From: Limnanthes douglasii subsp. nivea
Lineage: Eukaryota; Streptophyta; Magnoliopsida; Brassicales; Limnanthaceae
Length of the DNA: 64,000 nucleotides
Assembly: GCA_036936605.1 (NCBI GenBank)
Contig: JAUPFV010000002.1
Span: forward strand, 215,499,029-215,563,028
Reading direction: 5' to 3'
Each line of letters starts with the position of its first letter. Position 1 is the stretch's first letter. The position numbers were made by a program, and so were the translations under genes. A model generated the notes under the pieces. The model did no database searches. It had not been told where the DNA came from and was given only the letters and a program-made list of their open reading frames with translations. Shown piece by piece: positions 47,226 to 59,425 of the stretch.

Positions 47226-48334
47226 TCTTTACCTCTTGATCGATGTCGGAGCATAATGCTCACAGACAGCCAGTGTTCAGTACCTGTTCGACGGAGAAAA
47301 TAACGTACATGTTTGACTCTGTTCAAAAGAGTAGGAGGCAGTAGACGGTGGTCGGCGGTTAAACTACTCCGGCGACGTCTTTAAAACTATGTGTGCTTAT
47401 GAAAACAATGAGTGAAGTCCAAACGTCCAGCGAAAAGAAGAAACCAAGAACCTTACCTTCCCAAAACAAACGACGACGGTGACTGGTCGTCGGCTCCAAC
47501 TCCTAGCTGTTGATCGGTTTCGCGGTGGATGTTCTGTGACTTTTTTCGTTCGACGGAATACGAACTGGTCGACGGCAAGGATTACAATCGACGGAACCTC
47601 CGCTGGGTCAGAGTTGGCTCCAGTTTTTCGGGTTTCTCTCTCCTCAAAATTAGAAATGTGAAAATGGGGGGAAATGGAACCAAAAAGTCACGATTAGAAG
47701 GTGAAAATGTGGGTTTCAATAAAAAATCCCTCTTTTATACCCTAGAGGGTAAAATTGTCCAAAATATGGCTCTAGGTATTTTATGAAACTAGTCCAAAAA
47801 CGGGTACCATTTTGGTATTTGATAGTTGAGTAGGTATTTAAGGGTACTTTCCTCTAGACTAATTTTCCTTAATATACCAACACTAACTTCAACCTAAAAA
47901 AAACCCTAAATCATATTTAGATTATGGATTTGAGTGACTTAAATGATCATTTTTTATAATATTGATGGATCATACTGAGACACACCTAGAGGTAAATATT
48001 TTTTTATTTTTTTTTGCATCAGTAGTAATTTCGAATGCTTCACGCATAAATATGGATGAACTGCGCACCCAGAACACAGAATTTTTCCATAAATTAGGTT
48101 AACGTTCTTCCGCGATTTTGTCCAATGTCGTACATGTGTGTGCGCCATTTTGTGTAATTCATAGTGTGATCGTGCACGATTTGATGCTAAAATTGGTTGC
48201 GTTGTGTGCTCGATTTTGATAATTGACATGCATGATTGTGCGTGATTTAAGTATGTTTCGATATAATTAGTTATAATTATGTAGATTTTGATATAATTTC
48301 ATTGGTTTTGTTGAAAGTGAAACAACCACTATGT

Positions 48335-50766
48335 TCCATGGCCGATTACACAAATTTTTACTACTGATAGTTATTATACAAAATCTGATTTAGATTCATA
48401 GGTTGATTCTGAAAGCAGTAAGTTAGTATTCGTTATTTGTATCACTAAAGACGACAACAATAGTAAAATTAGGAAAACTCCAAGGATATATTTTAAGTGC
48501 GAGAGACAATGTGTTTATAAACCTAAATCCAAATAGAGGTTTGTGAAGAAGCATCGAGATTTTTCACCAAAAAAATGCAGTTGTCCCTTCATGTTAAGGG
48601 GAAGTCCGGCCGTAGAACAACCTGGTTATTGGAGATCAGTAGTTGTAAACGAGAAACACAACCACCAACAATTTTTACACTTAGATGGTCATTCACGAAT
48701 CGTTAGACTAAAAATGGATGAAGATGAGTTTGTTCGTAAACACACAATAATTTGTTCTCGATAAAAAGAGATATATCGTGGTTTAAAGATAACCCGTAAA
48801 ATTTATATAGTATGCGTACGATCTATAGTATGCGTCAAAAACACCATTTGGTCGATAAAGCGGGCGAAACCCAAATGCAATACTTATTTGGTAAGTTAAA
48901 GCAATGCGAGTACTTCGTTTGGGAGCAAACAAACTAAGCAACGGAAGAGATCCTAGATTGTTTTTCGTGCATCCTACAAGCATCAAGTTTTTGCGCACAT
49001 TTCTTCAAATTCTTGTAATAGAAAGCACGTACATGACTACAAGATATAAGATGTATTTGCTAGAAATTGTTGCTCAAACATTGACGAAAAAGACATTTGG
49101 TATTGCCTTTGTTTCTTTGAGCTCCGAGAAGCAAGCGAATTACGCATGATAATTAAGTGTTCTAAGGACCGTGATAACGAATAATATTTGCGCATTGCCT
49201 AATATTATAGTCATCGATATGGAGTTGGCGATGATGAGAGTTATTGAGCACGTATTTTTGAATGCCACTTATATGTTATGCTCTTGGCATATAAACAAGA
49301 ATATTTTGTCGTACTCTAAGAAAGTTTTACCTAAATCAGACATGGTCAATGAGCTTGTCCAATTTTATGAAGCGGTTGCACAATCAGCGACGCTTGAAGA
49401 GTATAATGTTTTTTTAGAATCAAACCATTTCTACTCTTTTTTCCCGATGCCTATCGATTATGTCATAAAACAATGGATAAACATTTAAGGAGAAAAAAAG
49501 TCTTCAAATCTACACTAACGAGGATAAACATTTGGGTAACCGGACTAGCAATCAGTGAGTTTTATTCTTATTTGTATACTTTAGTTTTAGAGATTAGATG
49601 TTGAAATTATAATTAATTTAATCATATTTTGTATGGCTAAGAGTGCTCACTCGAGCCTAATATGGGTAATTAGTACAAGTCTATGCACATTTGAATAATT
49701 TTAAGAAAGTGTTCATGCATTGCTTCACGTTCAACACTCTACAATTTACGAATCATTCGAATGAAGTGAGTATTGTCGTTGAAACGCATCTAGATTTCAT
49801 AGCTATAAGAAATTAAAAGGTAAAATTTCATGTACGACCATAGAAATTATTAAGGATACTCTAAACAATGTTAGGAAATTAAGCTTCAAACCGATAGCTT
49901 GTTGTTGTGCTCTTAGAAAAACACATAATTTAGTCTGTGCATACGAGTTAAGTATGATCCATCAAGAAGGTAAGCCGATTCTCTTTGAAGAATGTGATAT
50001 TTATTGGAGTATTTTAAATATCAAACCCATGAATAAAGTTTGTACCGAAGATGAGATTACTAGAAAAATCTCCTTAATAGATAGTACCATTCGCGCTTAC
50101 AGTCCAAACCTACAAAACCATATTATAAATCGGATGATGAAAATTGTAGATCCCGCGAGAAGTCATGTATTAGAACCTAAGGAGCCCTTTATCACTAAAA
50201 GTAAGAAACAAGCCAGTCTAGATAAATCAACTAAACATAACCCATCTGTGTTCGAATATGACGGTAGTCAAGGAAATAACGCTAGCACTTCTGGTGCGAT
50301 AGCTAGCACGACTTCCTTGATAACTAAATCATTCTTAGTACCTAAAGACAAAGAAAAATCCAAAGATAAAAAAAATAAAAATTGACTCGAGCAAAAAAAA
50401 TTGAGTAAGGCCAAAGATTTTAACAGTTATGAGAGTTGGTTTCCCAACTACTTACATGACTACATTATTAGCATCGAAAACATCACTCCTGACGATCAAT
50501 GCGGATATCAGACTGGAGTTGTAGCTATATACGGTCAATCTGATTCATGCCATCAATTTAGACGGGATTTGATCACCGAATTGAAAGGTCAATGCAATGT
50601 ATGGGGGATAGTGTTTAATGGGGCACAATATATTGACAACATATTAGAAAGGTTAAATTGTTTCGAATTGTATGCGAGTGGTAATATGCATTGGATGACG
50701 TTACTCGATATGGCTTGGTGATAGACACTCGAAATCAGTGTATCGTATACCACATATCTCTCCAAC

Positions 50767-50810
<44 letters not shown>

Positions 50811-51156
50811 ACCTTCACGTGGTGTGCCCCCTCGATCGTGTCCTACACAAGAAGTTGGTCTAGGTTTCATACATTGTAACCAGTACGTTAAAGTAAGTAA
50901 TTCATTATATCGTATAGTATTTTATATTATTGGTTACACAATATGTATCAAAATTTTGTTTGTACAAGTTGTCTTGAATGGACCGTTACCAGAAATATAT
51001 CCTAGTTGGTTCGCGTCTCGCACTAACAAAAACGTAACCGATTGGGAAATACAACTCGACAAATGATTCAACACATATCATCAAATCAAGCTCATCCCAA
51101 CATCTACCATGCGTGATGGAGTAACACACTTCTACGATTTGAGCGGAGACCAATGA
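48335..51156 (+). pseudogene. FAR1-type MULE transposase with C-terminal OTU protease domain
   Basis: Fragments in order on the plus strand. FAR1-like zinc-binding domain, about 48480-48690 (FKCERQC, KKCSCPFMLRG, NEKHNHQQF). MULE core, about 48810-49490 (YLFGKLKQCEYFVWE, FFVHPTSIKFLRTF, IVIDMELAMM, LCSWHINKNI). SWIM-like finger near 49900 (CCCALRKTHNLVCAYEL, final His now Tyr). OTU cysteine-protease domain, about 50420-51156 (FPNYLHDYIISI, DDQCGYQTGVVAIYG with the catalytic Asp/Cys, NMHWMTLLDM with the catalytic His). The first catalytic Asp of the core is Glu (VIESTY). There are many stops and frameshifts, probable introns, and a (TA)n run at 50771-50808. OTU domains cleave ubiquitin; their role in transposases is not established. 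Confidence 0.8.
50771..50808. repeat. (AT)n microsatellite inside the OTU coding region
   Basis: Uninterrupted AT run between the coding words YHISLQLS and YLP/STFTWCAPS. Confidence 0.95.
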
Positions 51157-51879
51157 TTACTTATTCGCGTTTTTTGTATTACTTCGACAAATACTTTAGC
51201 TTTATTCAATTATCGTTCAGACATGAAAGTTTATTGTAAGACTCGTTTTTCGTTATTATTAGAAATTATTATCTTAATTACTTTATGCTATGTTTTTTTT
51301 GCAAAAATCTTGAAAACATACTCTTAAAACTGATCAAACCATAACTTTCCAGTACAATATTCGCAGCCCATGCGCGCGATTCGTGTACACTTTCGCACGC
51401 ACGGGATAGGTGATTTTATACAAATTACGAACTCTATTCACGCTAATTCTTGCTAAATCACGCACATATATGCACAAATCTGGCAGCTTTGTGAGTTTGA
51501 AATGTGCGAAATCTACTCGAAATGTTTCCAAATTCGAATTTTTGTATCTTCTACTCGATCAAACTTACATATATTTTTATGAATCGTCTACTTTATTCAT
51601 TAGAAACAAATGACGTGAAAATGGACGAAGAAAAAAAAAACTTAAATTTGACTAAAAACGCGTGGAACAACAACTTACGAAGTCTAAAAATGAAACAACA
51701 AATTAGGAATTCAGAAACTCAAACAACAACTTAGGAATTCAGAAACTCAAACACCAACTTATGAATTATAAAATTCAAACAAAAACTTAATACTAAGTAC
51801 GACCATAGCAATTTCGATAACTCCTAGTTATTGAAGTTTATTTGTTATGCTAGTTGTATTTCATCAGCTTTCTTTTTTG
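51157..51879. other. spacer between the convergent OTU-transposase and PMD pseudogenes
   Basis: No gene. At 51370-51480 it has a cluster of CG-rich words (GCGCGCGATTCGTG, TTGCTAAATCACGCACAT) also found near 48.0-48.24 kb and 59.96-60.05 kb. A short repeat of CAACAACTTAGGAATTCAG occurs at about 51680-51760. Confidence 0.45.
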
Positions 51880-54553
51880 TTACGCAATCCGGTAGTCCAC
51901 CGCAACATCGCGCATTTCCTCTTCCCTGATAGCATCCATTTGGGAATGGATAGTATCCAGCTGGTCCTTTTTTAAATTATCGGTGACCAAGCAGTTTAAC
52001 AACTTAAACGCAGTAGGACGTTCCTCGCCGGTGATGTTGAAAACTAGGTGTACATGATGTTCCATTAGATAGGTCCACCTAGTTTTAGCCTCTTCCAGAC
52101 GTCTAAAAATCTTTGGAGACTAGATGTGAACCCTTCTTTAAAGAAAATACAGTTGGCATAGCATTGCCTCCCAATAGGGTTTACCTTATTCCTCACTATA
52201 GGTTTTTACCACTTCGACAAAGGTTTTCTTTAAATATTGATATTCTAACTGACTCCAACCAAATATTTTTCTAAGTTTTGATGTGTTTGAGTTTTTTAGG
52301 AAGGATTTTTACAAGATTAGAACCTCTATTTATTGAGCCTTTATCCTTATATAACATAATCCAAATAAACCTATGGTTACTAGACATCTGTTAGTTTTGG
52401 ATAACGTAATCCTATAAACCAACCAGGTTATGAAACCTATTAGATAAAAACATAACAAATCCCTGTGTGTGGTAGGATAAACTCGTGTGATGTTTTAACT
52501 TTAAATCTTGGGGTTGGGTTATAACATATAAGGGTCAAGTTATAGCATCATCAAAATTTTAGCAGTATATACTTAGAGTAAACGATGAAGTATACATAAA
52601 ATTATACGTAAAATCAGTCAAGCTATCGGTATGCAACTTAAATCATATGTAAATAAACATGGCTAAATAAAACATAAATTAAGTAGAAAAAATATATAAT
52701 AAAATAAAAGCTAAAAACTAAAACTAACAAAGTAGTCGGTAAAAAATAGTTGTGATACATGCCGAAAATATATTAACATAGTCATAGAATACAAAATGTA
52801 AAATCAGTCATGCTCTCGGTACTGGTGCACCATTATAGAACACTCCTCAAATGATGCATGAATATCCTCCAAACTCATCGCGTGTGACCTCAAATGTACC
52901 TCGATAATACGATTTGACAAGTCATATAGCCTAGCCTGATATATACTCGATGTTGAGTTGACCCCAACATATGCATTGGCTGACTGTGCATCCTTGTCGA
53001 TCAAAACATACCATAGGTGTGAGTGGACCCATAAAGTGTATAAAGAGGTCATACTAGATTGTCCAATATTATAACTATCACTACAAATCATGGGGTCAAC
53101 CGTATGCGAATCTTATGGTGTCCATATAGTCTCATCCTACAAATAGTGTGTCTTGACACTCCTACCTCTATCTGCCTCTGAAATAGGTTGCAGTAACTAG
53201 ATATATCCAGAATATGCCCCAACTTTTGAGAGACATGTAGCGGATAATAGGACTCCACTATGTCCTATGAATTCAGTGTATGGTCTGTCCGAGCTACCAT
53301 CATAAAAGGTCTAGTGTCGTGTAAATACTCGTATAAAATTAACCAAAACTATAATATAAACATTAATTAATATAAAAATCAAACAAGTGTTGTTCAACAA
53401 AGAAAAAACATAAGCGATAAAACTTATATCATGCTCCCTCAACGAAGATAAAGTAAGTCTAAATATTGATTCGAGTTTCCTAATTATAACGGAAAAGAAG
53501 AGGTGTGTATCCACAAATACTCGACATAGAAAAAACATATGAACTATTAACTGTAGTTGGAATGACGGGGAGTAAATCCACGTCTATAACAACACAACAA
53601 AACCAGTAAAACTCGATGTCGCATGTAAAGAGGCCTGACCAAGCTGGTAATACAACTGAGCCAATATAAGTTCACCCCGGTTATACCTAACCGCTGATCT
53701 ATAGCTTTCAATGAACTGTAGGTAGTCAATCGATATATTGTTCCCCGCCTTGTTTTTCAAAATACAACGACAAAGCATATGGAGCAAATAGCCCCTCGTC
53801 ACGCACGGAACCATATCATCCAAAATTGCATCATCTCGTAAATTGAGAATCATGTATCTCTCATGAAAATAATGAGGCGTGCATGTCTACCATTATCTGC
53901 AAGGTTACCCTCAAGCTCATCTTTAAGGTCATCACTATGTATACTTAGTAAACGAGAATACCAAGCTAACTGTTGACCTTTGCAAGGAAACCTAAGTAAG
54001 TCAAAACCTTGACTTGTAACCGAAGACCGTTGATGGTATGGATGTCATCGAGGGTCACCGTTATCTCACCAAAATAAAAATGGAACATGTTGGTCTCTAT
54101 ATGAAATATATCCAAGAATGCCTCTACAATATACACGTTGGTAAGCCAATGCATAAAACACTCGAAAATAGACCAAAATATGTCCCCAAAACCTTTTCTT
54201 TAATCCTGCTCTATAGAGTAAGATCGCAAGCGTGATGGGTAGAGTACATCGCGTAACAACGCAATGATGGTATCGCCTACATAATAATAATAATAAATTA
54301 AATAAAGATAATAAATAATTTACTACACGTTAGAGCACCAAATGTAAGTTGCCTCTTTGTTGAATACGTTATAGACTTCATGAAGCTTGTAATCATTCAT
54401 ATGCAATTACAACTCTTGCATATACGGATTGACCCTCCGGAAAAGCTGATTCGGAGTCACACGTCATTATTGAACGACAAGAAAACGAGCGTGCTGTTGA
54501 AACTTGTCGGACCTTGAACTAGGTTAGCACTGCTCAATACGATCATCATCCAT
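51880..54553 (-). pseudogene. plant mobile domain (PMD / MAIN-like) pseudogene
   Basis: On the minus strand a probable start at 54553 (MDDDRIEQC) is soon followed by stops. Then come WSIFECFMHWLTNVYIVEAF and HIETNMFHFYFGEITVTLDD with HTINGLRL (54200-53980). This is the diagnostic 'ETxTFHxxxGExTxTLxDV' region of plant mobile domain proteins. Next is LRDDAILDDMVPCVTRGYLL with LHMLCRCILKNKAG and SAVRYNRGELILAQLYYQLG (53853-53600), and further pieces at 53091-52804 and possibly 52065-51880. Stops and frameshifts abound. PMD proteins (MAIN, MAIL1) act in genome stability and silencing, and PMD genes are also carried by transposons. It lies convergent to the OTU transposase. Confidence 0.7.
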
Positions 54554-54572
54554 CGAATCGATGTGTGATACT

Positions 54573-54948
54573 TGGTGTGGATTATTTTTGACTGAGGGTA
54601 ATTTTGCCAGGTGTTTTATGGTATTTTAAAGGTATGTAATGTTTGGGTGTTTTGTAGTGAGAGATTTGAGCTGTCTAGTTGTGTTAAATGTTCATTACCC
54701 TTATTAAGGAAAGTGGTTGGGTATTTATACCCTTAATTATGGGCCACATGGGCTCTCAGGTCAAACTTGTGAAAACGGGTCGATTTCAAAAACCCATTAG
54801 TTTGTTAAGCAGATTAGCAATTAGCTTAGTCAAAAGGTGATTAACTTTTAATACTTTTGGCCAGTTCGGATGGTTCAGTGGGTGGTGTTTCTCCAAATTA
54901 CCCATGTCCGGTTCTTACAGTGAGTGGTGAAAATTTTCGGACTCATCA
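54573..54948 (-). repeat. left (3') LTR of Tat-2
   Basis: 376 bp. A purine-rich tract on the minus strand lies just inside it (complement of about 54949-54965), the likely polypurine tract. Confidence 0.92.
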
Positions 54949-55272
54949 GTAGCCTCTTTTTAGGTTTTGTTCGAAGCCCTTTGGCAAGACTTAAAAAATA
55001 GATTTTGGGCACTTGTGACAGTTTCCAGACGGATTTAGAATTCAGTAAAGGACTTATCCAGACTGAAAAAACTCTTCAGAAGTTCAAAGGTTTTGCCATG
55101 GATCGTGGGACACGTGTCTCCTTCTGCTTCGCCTCACCAGCCGTTTTTCTCCTAGAACGGCGCTCCCACTAATCCCAAAAAGTAACCTCTTCAATTAATG
55201 CTTGTGACGTCAGCGCTGTCTTTAATCATTACTTCCATATTTTCGTATTCTCCTAGGTTTCTGGGTATATTT

Positions 55273-55290
55273 TTGTCTCTTTAGTATAAA
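55273..55290 (+). promoter_or_regulatory. probable TATA region of the Tat-2 aORF
   Basis: TTTAGTATAAATTGCC lies about 105 bp upstream of the aORF coding start region, at the same place as the Tat-1 TATA box. Confidence 0.5.
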
Positions 55291-55379
55291 TTGCCTCATT
55301 TTTCACTGTTTTACCATATTCATCACTCTTTCGCTCATTTTCTTCAAAGTTTTCATATCTCGTTCAAAACCCTTTTTTG

Positions 55380-58357
55380 GTGTAAGTTTATATTTACAGC
55401 AAGAAACGCACTTGTAAAAGGTGGGTGGCTTAATCTTTCGGAATTACAGAAAGCACAAAGAGTCGAACGAGAAAGGCGCATCGCTGCAGGCCTTCCGGTT
55501 TCTCCAATCGACAAATCTGAAACACCAAGCTCAGAGCCTGATCGAGGTTCGTCTTCTGCCAGAAGATCCAAACCTAGAAGGTTATTTCAACCTAGTCTTT
55601 CACCAATCGTCTCAGGCTCATCGGTTCAGGAGTCACAACCTACAGTTGAACGGGAAAAGGCTGTTACAAGAACAAATAGACCCTCTCCATTCATACCCAT
55701 GGGATCTGACGCTGATAACTCCCCAGAAAAGCTAACGCTTCGACGAAGAGGCCGCTTAGTAAAAGGTCAGGCTGTTCCTCCACAGTCTAAGTCTCTGAAG
55801 TCAGGGCCCTCTAAGTCTGGGGCCAAAGATAAAGCTACAAGGTCAGAGGCACCCATCAAAGCTCCTAAGGACAAGTCGTCTGGTCCGGAGGCTACCCGAA
55901 CAAGCCTTCGAAATGAACCCCCCGGATCTGAGCCCCAGTCGGACATCACTGAGCGATTCTCAGCCATCCAGACAGCTCACTGAGCCGACTACCAGCACTT
56001 CTCCACCAAAGACAACTGACAACCCTTCTATGGTGATAGAAGATGTTATAGAGGACAGTGTTGAAGAAGCCCCTTTTGAGATTGACGTCTCCGGGCAGAC
56101 AAGGGAGGCTGCCATTGTTAAGAAAATCAAGGGTAAAGAGTTGCTGTGTTTAAAGCATCCGGACCTGCCGGAGTCCCTCGAAGGTAGAGTGGGACCTTGC
56201 TTCCACAAGGTGAGTGTAAAGTATCTGCTAGCCATGCAGAATATTAACTAGAGGTTCATTCATACTTCTGAATTAGGCCGGATCCGAACGACGTGGGGGA
56301 TCCCAAAATCTGTTAAAGTAAGGATATCGGTCGATCCGGAGACGCCAATGGACTGCAAGCTAAGTGAGATAGTCTTTTACACAGAGTTGTGCAACTGGGG
56401 GCTTAGATTTCCCTTGGATCCAGAGATCGTCAGATATTTTCATCTGATAAAGCTCTGCCCAAGCCAACTGAGTCCCAAATCTTGGTACACTCTCATGGCA
56501 TGCATCATGGTCTCCAGGCTCTCCGTAATCCCGCTTCCGATGGAGCAGTTTGCTGCTGTGGCCAGCCTTTGCAAGAACCACATCATCCCCTTCTACCATT
56601 TCAACATGGGCGACAATTACAAAGTGGTGGATGACCTGCTTGAATCAGAGAAGAATTAGAAGACCCAATTCTTGTTCATCAGTGGTGCTTGGGAGAATGG
56701 GAAAAAGATTAAGGTTGGTGACAACCCAAGCATGCTTACCAGCAGATGGAAAAGCACAGGTTAATACTTCATCATGTTTATTTTTCTTTATTTAAAAATT
56801 TTGTTTACTTAAATGCTCTTCTTTTTCTTTGGGTAGTGCTGCCAAAGTAGTACACTGATTACTTGGAGGAGGGGCAGACTACTTGTGCCAAGCTGAATGC
56901 TTGGGCTGCTGACAAATGGGGAAATCGCTTCCATAATTATTTTACTGTTGGCAATCTGGTGAGATCCCATATCTGGAACACAACCGGCCGAAGAGACTTG
57001 TCTTGGAAGGAATTAACCACACTGCCTCCTCCAGGTGTCATTCTACAGAGGACAAATTCAAAGGATAGGAAGCTGGCCTTGCCGGGCAGAGCTAAAGCCC
57101 CAAGTAAAATGAAGGGCAAGAAAGGCAAGAAAAAGCCAGATGTAGCTGAGGTCAACCAAGGTGGTGTTGAGGAGACTGTCCCAGCAAACCAGGAGGTGCA
57201 AGACCAATGAGGGATTGATGCTGCTCTGCTCCAAGTGGTGGAAAATGAGAGTAACAAAGAGGCAGTTGGACTTCTAAAACCCTCAAAGGCTCTCAAGAAA
57301 GACCGAAAACGGGGAGCAGAAGGTGGAGATAGGGAAGCTGAGAAAAAGAAAACCTCCAAGGAAGATGAAGTTTCTCTTTGGCCTCCGGAGTCTCTTCCTC
57401 CGGTCGACCTAACAGACCCAACACAGGAAGAGAAAATCCAAAGTGACTTTCACATCGGAGAAGGCGCCGGAGGGGATATCAACATTAATGGAGTAGACAT
57501 CAGTGGCCTTCAAGGGATTGACCTTTACTTTGAGACCTTGAGAAAGACGACTTTGCTGGCCCTTACCTCCCCCCAAGCTCTTCAAACATTGTCACTTTCA
57601 ATGGTAAATTTTTTTCTGTTTCATGAGAGAAGGACATGGTGACCCACTCCTTGTTGAGAAATATTCAACCGGTGCTCAACTTGGAGAAGCAAGTGCGAAA
57701 CCAATCAGCCCTCATCAACACACTCAACTCAGATAAAGAGAGTTTGTCTAATGACCTCCTTACTCTCAACCAGAATGTTGAGGCACTAAAGAGAGAGATC
57801 GAGGAGTTGAAGAAGGGGAAAGAGGATTTGGCCACCAAGCTGGCCACTTCGGAGGGGGTTAACAAAGAACTCAAATCCAAGTGTTCTGGGTTGGAGAAGG
57901 ATTTTTCCACTTCAAAAGAAGAGGTGAAGGCCAAAGACAACGTCATTCAGACCCTAACCAGTGACAAAATTTCGCTCGAAGATGCTGTGTCCAGAGCTAA
58001 CAAAAAAAAGATGACTTAATAAAGGAGCAGGAGAGGACAATCCAAGACAAGATCGATGCATACACCAACAAGGTGATAGATTCCCAAGAAGAAAGGTATG
58101 CTGTAGTCAAATCCGACATGTTCTTTCTTTTTCATAAAAAATTTCCGAAGAGGACACTAGGAGATCTATGGCGATTTGTGGAATACGAAGATCTTCCTCA
58201 CCATACTATGGCCAATGGTGATAAGCACTGCTATTCTAGTGGATGCGATGATACTACCGATGAAGATGAAGGGACAGGGGAGAGCCCCACGGAGGAACCT
58301 AAAGACTCCAAGAAGAAACCAGATGAGGCTGGACCATCTAAGGGAGTTCAGCCTTGA
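55380..58357 (+). pseudogene. aORF of Tat-2
   Basis: Homologous throughout to the Tat-1 aORF: IFTARNALVKGGWLNLSELQ at the start (the ATG is now ATA), PMDCKLSEIVFYTELCNW and GLRFPLDPEI in the conserved block, then a coiled coil. The conserved intron lies at about 56760-56838. Breaks are a frameshift near 55970, stops at 56249-56251, 56657-56659 (Trp to stop), just after the intron, and 57208-57210, and frameshifts near 57545 and 58010. The C terminus ends DEAGPSKGVQP followed by TGA, which probably marks the original stop of this family. Confidence 0.85.
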
Positions 58358-58405
58358 AGTTTTAACTATCTTTTTATTTTCCTTTAATTTTTGTGTTAGA
58401 CTAAA

Positions 58406-58503
58406 GTCCTTGGATGGCCAATGCATTTTTGTAATCGTTTCCGGCTCTTGTTTGGATAAACCCTTTCTTTTTAAAACTTCAAAGTCCTTGGATGGCCAAG
58501 GCA
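58406..58503 (+). repeat. direct repeat downstream of the Tat-2 aORF
   Basis: Two copies of AAAGTCCTTGGATGGCCAA, as in Tat-1 at 14408-14516, with similar spacing. Confidence 0.7.
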
Positions 58504-58877
58504 CTTTACATATTTTAATATCACTTCCCGGTGTTAGCCAGGAAATTTTATCTTACACAATTCTTGCATTGTTTTATAGTTACCTAATTTTGATGGCTAG
58601 TGTTTAAATAGCCCTTAGTTATTTTACAATCATTTTAAGGTGAGAGTGTTTAAATTCTCCGATGACAAATGTTTGAATGGTCATCATTCTACCAATTCAA
58701 TCCGGTCTTCCAGTAGAAATTTTCGAAGAAGTCATCAATCAAAACACTCTGAATTTTTCAAGAAGGCATCAAATTTTATTAAAAATCCCGGACACCTCAT
58801 TAAAACCTCCCCGCGCCACAAGGGTAGGAAAGAGTATAATTTACATGGACTTTAAACAAGTAAATATTTACATAATT

Positions 58878-59405
58878 TCATTCTAGATACGACCGGAGGT
58901 GTTCAATGTTCCAGGGGTGATTCAAGGTCCTTCCATCTTTATCTTGAAGCATGCATGTGATAGGCTTAAGCTTTTCACTGACCACATAGGGTCCTTCCCA
59001 AGTTGGAGCTAGTTTGGCGAACTACTTCTCCTTAGTATGTAGGAAGTTTTTTCTCAACACTTTATCCCCTAGTTGAAAATCCCTCCTTTTGAATTTGAAA
59101 GAAAACCTGATTCTCATCAAAACCTGATAGTGTGTGGCTCTGAGATGAGCCTTCACCCTTTTTTCTTCTATTAGGTCAAGTTGACTTCTAACTACCCCTT
59201 CATTAGCCTGTTCGGAAAAATTATGGACTCTGAATGAAGGAAGAGTTGCTTCTATGGGAGTTATTGCATCCATACCATATACCAAGGCAAATTGGGATTC
59301 CTGTGTAGCAGCCCCAGGAGTAGTCCGGTAGGCCCATAGTACTTCTTGTAGATAACTTGGCCACTTTCCAGGAGCCCCTTCTAAATTCTTTTTAAGACCG
59401 GACAA
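58878..59405 (-). pseudogene. integrase C-terminal remnant of Tat-2
   Basis: Minus-strand frame from SGLKKNLEGAPGKWPSYLQE through FQLGDKVLRKNFLHTKEK, a stop near 59022, then APTWEGPYV to HPWNIEHLRSYLE and the stop at 58878-58880. It matches the last third of the Tat-1 integrase. Zinc finger and DDE residues are deleted. Confidence 0.88.
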
Positions 59406-59425
59406 GATGGTTCTTGTAGATAACT

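Larger units (their letters stand above)
43315..47854. mobile_element. Pack-2: Pack-MULE with captured beta-tubulin and CPN20 fragments
   Basis: A perfect 9-bp duplication TAGACTAAT (43306-43314 and 47855-47863) brackets the element. The ends are GGGGAATGACACACTAAGTA and, inverted, GAGGAAAGTACCCTTAAATA, alignable but diverged. The right end also resembles the left end of MULE-A. There is no transposase; the inside carries host gene fragments and 22-bp minisatellites. It inserted beside the FAR1-OTU transposase region. Confidence 0.85.
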
